From Nibricoccus aquaticus (GTDB lineage: Bacteria; Verrucomicrobiota; Verrucomicrobiia; Opitutales; Opitutaceae), in NCBI RefSeq assembly GCF_002310495.1, contig NZ_CP023344.1:1116001-1180000 (forward strand): a DNA stretch of 64,000 nt, read 5' to 3'. Below, piece by piece: positions 60,617 to 64,000 of the stretch. Within the stretch, counting starts at the first letter, position 1. Each line of letters opens with the position of its first letter. A model generated the notes under the pieces. That model did no database searches. It had not been told where the DNA came from and worked only from the letters and a program-made list of their open reading frames with translations. The position numbers and the translations under genes are program-made.

Positions 60617-62935
60617 ATGCCTTTCTCATTTCGCTCACTCGCCGGAGTCTTCGTCTTCGCTCTCGCCGCAGCGTCATCGCTCGCCACCAGCTCCACCCCG
60701 CCGCCCGTCCTCTGGTACGAGCAACCCGCCGCCAAATGGACCGAAGCCCTCCCCGTCGGCAATGGCCGCATGGGCGCGATGATCTTCGGCAGCCCCGCCG
60801 AGGAACGCATCCAGTACAACGAAGACACCCTCTGGACCGGCAAACCCCACGACTACGCCCGCCCCGGCGCCGTCCAGCATCTCCCCGCCATCCGCAAAGC
60901 CATCGCCGACGGCGACAGCAAACGCGCCAACGACCTCGTCCGCGCCCACTTCATCGGCGACCCCGTCCGCCAGAAAGCGTATCAACCTTTCGGCGATTTG
61001 CGCCTCAGCTTCCCAGGCCACCAGCTGGCGACCAGCTACCGCCGCGAACTCGACCTCGACGCCGCCGTCGCCCGCACCACCTACCGCTTCGAGGAGACCA
61101 CCTACACGCGCGAGGTCTTCGCCAGCTACCCAGCCCAGGCCATCGTCATCCGCCTCACCGCCGACAAACCCGGCGCCCTCAACGTCATCCTCCGCAGCGA
61201 GAGCCCGCACAAAAGCGCCGCCAACCGTCTCGTCGGCACCGACACCCTCGCCCTCTCCGGCCAGATCGCCGCCGACGGCCTCCGCTTCGAATCCCGCGTC
61301 CGCCTCATAGCCACCGGCGGCACCACGGAGCCTTCGGAGAACAAGATCGTCGTCAAAAACGCCGACAGCGTCCTCCTTGTCCTCGTCGCCGCCACCAGCT
61401 TCAAAAACTACGAAGACATCTCCGCCAACCCCGCCGAACGCTGCGCCGCTTATCTCGCCCGCCTGGAAAACGAGTCCTTCGCCTCGCTCCTCGGCGCCCA
61501 TCAGGCCGATCACCGCAACCTCTTCAACCGCGTTTCCCTCAACCTCGGCTCGACCGATGCCGCCGCGCTCCCCACCGACCAGCGCCAGAAACGCCTCAAG
61601 GAAAACGGCCTCATCAGCGACCCCGCCCTTGCGTCACTGCACTTCCAATACGGCCGCTACCTCCTCATCGCCAGCAGCCGCCCCGGCTCCCAGCCAGCCA
61701 ATCTACAAGGCGTCTGGAACGAGGAGATGAACCCGCCGTGGGAAGGAAAATTCACCACCAACATCAACTTCGAGATGAATTACTGGCCCGCCGAGATCAC
61801 TAATCTCAGCGAGTGCCACCAGCCCATGTTCGATCTCATCGACGATGTCGTCGTCAGTGGCCGCCGCACCGCCCGCACCAACTACGGCGTCGGCGGCTGG
61901 GTGCTCCATCACAACACCGACCTCTGGCGGGCCACCGCCCCGGTAAACAACATCGACGGTATGTGGTCCACTGGCGGCGCCTGGCTTTGCCACCACCTCT
62001 GGGAACACTACCTCTTCACCGGCGACCGCGAGTTCCTCGCGAAACGCGCTTACCCGGTCATGCGCGAGTCTGCGCAATTCTTCGCCGAGTTCCTCGTCAA
62101 AGATCCCAAGACCGGCTGGCTGGTCACCAGCCCTTCGCATTCCCCCGAACAAGGCCCGCTCACCATCGGCCCCACGATGGATCAACAACTCATCCGCGCT
62201 CTCTTCCGCTCCGTCATCGAGTCCGCCGCCATCCTTAAAACGGATACCGAATTCGCCGGCAAAATCGCCGACCTCTACGCCCAGCTCGCTCCCAATCAGA
62301 TCGGCAAACACGGCCAGCTCCAGGAGTGGCTCGACGACGTGGACGTCCCCGACAACAACCACCGCCACATGTCCCCGCTCTGGGCGCTCTACCCCGGCAC
62401 CGACATCACGCCCGCCACGCCCGCCGTTTACGACGCCGCGAAAAAACTCCTCGCCTGGCGCGGCCAAGGCTCTACCGGCTGGAGTTTCGCCTGGCGCATT
62501 CCGCTCTGGGCCCGCGTCGGCGACGGCGACTATGCCTTCAGCCAGCTCGCCGGCCTCCTCCAGAAGCGCACGCTCCCCAATCTCTTCGATCTCTGCGGCC
62601 CGTTCCAAATCGATGGCAACTTCGGCGCCACCGCCGGCGTAGCCGAGATGCTGCTACAAAGCCACGCCTTCTCGCCCAGCGATAAAGCTCTCCGCATTCT
62701 CGATCTCCTCCCGGCTCTTCCGAAAGCCTGGCCCACCGGCAGCATCACCGGCCTCCGCGCCCGCGGCGGTTTCGAAATCGATCTCGAATGGCAGGACGGC
62801 GCCCTCACCCGCGTCATCGTCCGCTCCACGCTCGGCCAGCCCTGCCGCCTCCGCTTCGGCCGCTTCACCGAAGACATCGCGACCCTTGCCGGCCAGACCT
62901 ACATCCTCGACGGCCAGCTCAAACGCCTCCGCTAA
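60617..62935 (+). CDS. GH95 alpha-L-fucosidase/alpha-L-galactosidase
   Basis: A 772-residue secreted enzyme with signal peptide about 1-27. The family start W-x-E-A-L-P-V-G-N-G-R-M-G-A-M (WTEALPVGNGRMGAMIFG, about 41-58) and NEDTLWTG are present. The (alpha/alpha)6 barrel contains NINFEMNYWPAE, whose Asn residues activate water, the catalytic acid E511 in SHSPEQGP, and NFGATAGVAEMLLQSH. GH95 enzymes remove alpha-1,2-L-fucose or, in some pectin loci, L-galactose, both found on rhamnogalacturonan II or xyloglucan. It lies 26 bases after the pectate lyase and 15 before DUF3826, a likely operon. Confidence 0.92.
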   Translation: MPFSFRSLAGVFVFALAAASSLATSSTPPPVLWYEQPAAKWTEALPVGNGRMGAMIFGSPAEERIQYNEDTLWTGKPHDYARPGAVQHLPAIRKAIADGDSKRANDLVRAHFIGDPVRQKAYQPFGDLRLSFPGHQLATSYRRELDLDAAVARTTYRFEETTYTREVFASYPAQAIVIRLTADKPGALNVILRSESPHKSAANRLVGTDTLALSGQIAADGLRFESRVRLIATGGTTEPSENKIVVKNADSVLLVLVAATSFKNYEDISANPAERCAAYLARLENESFASLLGAHQADHRNLFNRVSLNLGSTDAAALPTDQRQKRLKENGLISDPALASLHFQYGRYLLIASSRPGSQPANLQGVWNEEMNPPWEGKFTTNINFEMNYWPAEITNLSECHQPMFDLIDDVVVSGRRTARTNYGVGGWVLHHNTDLWRATAPVNNIDGMWSTGGAWLCHHLWEHYLFTGDREFLAKRAYPVMRESAQFFAEFLVKDPKTGWLVTSPSHSPEQGPLTIGPTMDQQLIRALFRSVIESAAILKTDTEFAGKIADLYAQLAPNQIGKHGQLQEWLDDVDVPDNNHRHMSPLWALYPGTDITPATPAVYDAAKKLLAWRGQGSTGWSFAWRIPLWARVGDGDYAFSQLAGLLQKRTLPNLFDLCGPFQIDGNFGATAGVAEMLLQSHAFSPSDKALRILDLLPALPKAWPTGSITGLRARGGFEIDLEWQDGALTRVIVRSTLGQPCRLRFGRFTEDIATLAGQTYILDGQLKRLR

Positions 62936-62950
62936 TATTTAACCACCGCC

Positions 62951-63628
62951 ATGAACTCCCTCCGCCTCCTCTCCCTGAGCATCCTCGGCTCCGCTCTCTT
63001 GCTCGGCTCCGCTCGCGCCGCCGATCCTGCTCCCGCCGCCCCAGCCGATAAAGAAGCCGCCTACACCAAAGTCCTCGACGAACGCTCCTCCAAGATCGTC
63101 GCCGCCCTCGAACTCGGCGACTCCACCAAAGCCGCCCGCGTCCAGGCCCGCATCATCGCCCAATATCGCTCCCTCAACGCCTGGCAGGAAACCCACGAAG
63201 AAAAACTCAAGGAGCTCCGCAAAACGAAAGACGCCGAGCCCGCGAAATCCGAAATCGCCGCCATCTACGCCGCCCGCAAAACCGCCCGCGACACCTTCCT
63301 CGCCGACCTCGCGAAAGACCTCACCCCGGCTCAAGTGGACACCGTCAAAGACAAGCTCACCTATAACAAACTACAGGTCACCTACAACGGCTACCTCCAG
63401 CAACTCCCCTCACTCAAAGAAGAGCAGAAGAAAAAAATCTACGACTGGCTCCTCGAAGCCCGCGAAGAAGGCATCGACGGCGTCAGCTCCCACGAAAAAG
63501 ACGAAATTTTCGGCAAGTACAAAGGCCGCATCAACAACTACCTCTCCAACGAAGGCTACGACTTAAAGCAAAGCAGCATCGACTGGAAAGCCCGCCGCGA
63601 CGCCGAAGCCGCCTCCGGCAAAAAGTAA
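62951..63628 (+). CDS. DUF3826 secreted protein
   Basis: A 225-residue protein with signal peptide about 1-24 (SARA) and a body of charged helices matching DUF3826: EAAYTKVLDERSSKIVAALELGDSTKAARVQ (about 33-63), then WQETHEEKLKELRK and LTPAQVDTVKDKLTYNKLQVTY. DUF3826 proteins are commonly encoded in pectin-degradation loci of Bacteroidota and Verrucomicrobiota, but their role is not known to me. It starts 15 bases after GH95 and is followed by a strong terminator, so it closes the PL1-GH95-DUF3826 operon. Confidence 0.88.
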   Translation: MNSLRLLSLSILGSALLLGSARAADPAPAAPADKEAAYTKVLDERSSKIVAALELGDSTKAARVQARIIAQYRSLNAWQETHEEKLKELRKTKDAEPAKSEIAAIYAARKTARDTFLADLAKDLTPAQVDTVKDKLTYNKLQVTYNGYLQQLPSLKEEQKKKIYDWLLEAREEGIDGVSSHEKDEIFGKYKGRINNYLSNEGYDLKQSSIDWKARRDAEAASGKK

Positions 63629-63661
63629 GCCTCCGCATCGCAGTTCACTCTCTCAAAACGC

Positions 63662-63693
63662 AAAAGGCGCGGTCTTCACAGACCGCGCCTTTT
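63662..63693. terminator. Strong bidirectional terminator
   Basis: A perfect 14-bp stem, AAAAGGCGCGGTCT (63662-63675) with AGACCGCGCCTTTT (63680-63693), around TCAC. T runs lie at both ends, so it serves the DUF3826 gene and the convergent GH78 gene. Confidence 0.9.
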
Positions 63694-63716
63694 CATTTCA
63701 CGCCGAGCTCAAACGC

Positions 63717-64000
63717 TCAGCGAACTTCGAACACATAGCTGCCCGAGGCTACTTCGAGGGCCGTGAGCGCTCTGCCTTTCTGCGCGAGCCTCACATTGGG
63801 GTCTCCAAGGGTCAGCGGACGCCCGCTTTCTCGAACATCCCCGGCACCCGTCTGCGGCAGATAAACGATCGCCGTCGTATTTGTCGGCACCGTTACCTTG
63901 AGCGTCAGCGGTGCTCCCACCGACGCGCGCTCCCACCGCACCGCGATTTTTCCGTGGATCGATTCGTAGCTCGCATCCACCCACGTCGTCTCCGCGACCA
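63717..64000 (-). CDS. GH78 alpha-L-rhamnosidase, C-terminal end (partial)
   Basis: Only the last 93 or so codons are in the window; the gene starts beyond 64000. The translated end, VDASYESIHGKIAVRWER followed by LTLKVTVPTNTTAIVYLP and SGSYVFEVR, matches the C-terminal beta-sandwich of GH78 rhamnosidases; the same strands occur at the end of the GH78 protein at 10944 (YRTMHGEIESAWKR, SGRYTFTS). The gene converges on the PL1-GH95-DUF3826 operon. Activity cannot be judged from this fragment. Confidence 0.8.
   Translation of the reverse strand, partial: VAETTWVDASYESIHGKIAVRWERASVGAPLTLKVTVPTNTTAIVYLPQTGAGDVRESGRPLTLGDPNVRLAQKGRALTALEVASGSYVFEVR

Noticed and set aside
1-64000. Insertion sequences, prophage, tRNA or rRNA genes
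   Set aside because: No transposase, integrase, phage structural gene, tRNA-like fold or rRNA segment was recognised on either strand.

Overview
This 64 kb window is GC-rich, with C strongly favoured at third codon positions, and almost every gene start lacks a Shine-Dalgarno motif. Gene content points to an Opitutaceae-like member of Verrucomicrobiota: two TonB-dependent receptors without SusD partners, GH106/GH78/GH95/GH127 enzymes, a DUF3826 protein, a TMTC-like TPR membrane protein and Gfo/Idh/MocA oxidoreductases. This assignment is inference from gene families. I saw no rRNA, tRNA, CRISPR array, transposase or phage gene.

The window is dominated by degradation of plant pectin side chains and use of the released sugars. 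Region 1 (1-16.4 kb): half of a split transketolase, an FGGY kinase, a TonB receptor, an AraC regulator, a GH127 beta-L-arabinofuranosidase, an MFS transporter, a GH78 alpha-L-rhamnosidase, a small lipoprotein and a GH43 enzyme. Region 2 (16.5-32.7 kb): a leftward IclR-MaoC pair, then twelve rightward genes of sugar or sugar-acid metabolism. These are a Gfo/Idh oxidoreductase, an NAD epimerase/dehydratase, a MetE-catalytic-domain protein, a solute-binding-like protein without signal peptide, a class III CoA-transferase, a RhaT-like symporter, a second signal-less solute-binding-like protein, an SDR, an FAH-family hydrolase, a RuBisCO-like protein, a DUF1537 acid-sugar kinase and an Asp/Glu racemase-family protein. 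Region 3 (32.8-43.3 kb) is less specialised: two tandem secreted paralogues, an SBF symporter, two tandem S9-like proteins lacking the catalytic serine, and a RibBA whose GTP cyclohydrolase half has lost its zinc cysteines. Region 4 (43.6-55.6 kb): a leftward four-gene cluster (Gfo/Idh, GPH transporter, GH106, GH20/67-like enzyme) divergent from a large TonB receptor, with a mirror-symmetric set of TTTCAT..GAAA palindromes between them. Region 5 (55.7-64 kb): a TMTC-like protein, a PL1 pectate lyase, GH95, DUF3826 and the end of a convergent GH78.

Taken together the enzymes would cut homogalacturonan (PL1) and remove L-rhamnose (GH78, GH106), L-fucose or L-galactose (GH95) and L-arabinose (GH127, possibly GH43). 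The SDR/FAH/RhaT genes fit non-phosphorylated 6-deoxyhexose catabolism. The transketolase-half/FGGY pair and the RuBisCO-like/DUF1537 pair match the architectures of the two known routes for D-apiose, a branched sugar of rhamnogalacturonan II. That link is inference.

The second striking feature is non-coding. Most intergenic gaps in regions 1 and 2 are built from a small set of recurring pyrimidine-rich phrases with short internal periodicity, for example units ending in GTGGTTAAAAATTCCG. They run up to start codons, appear inside two genes in frame, and in one case form a long terminator stem.
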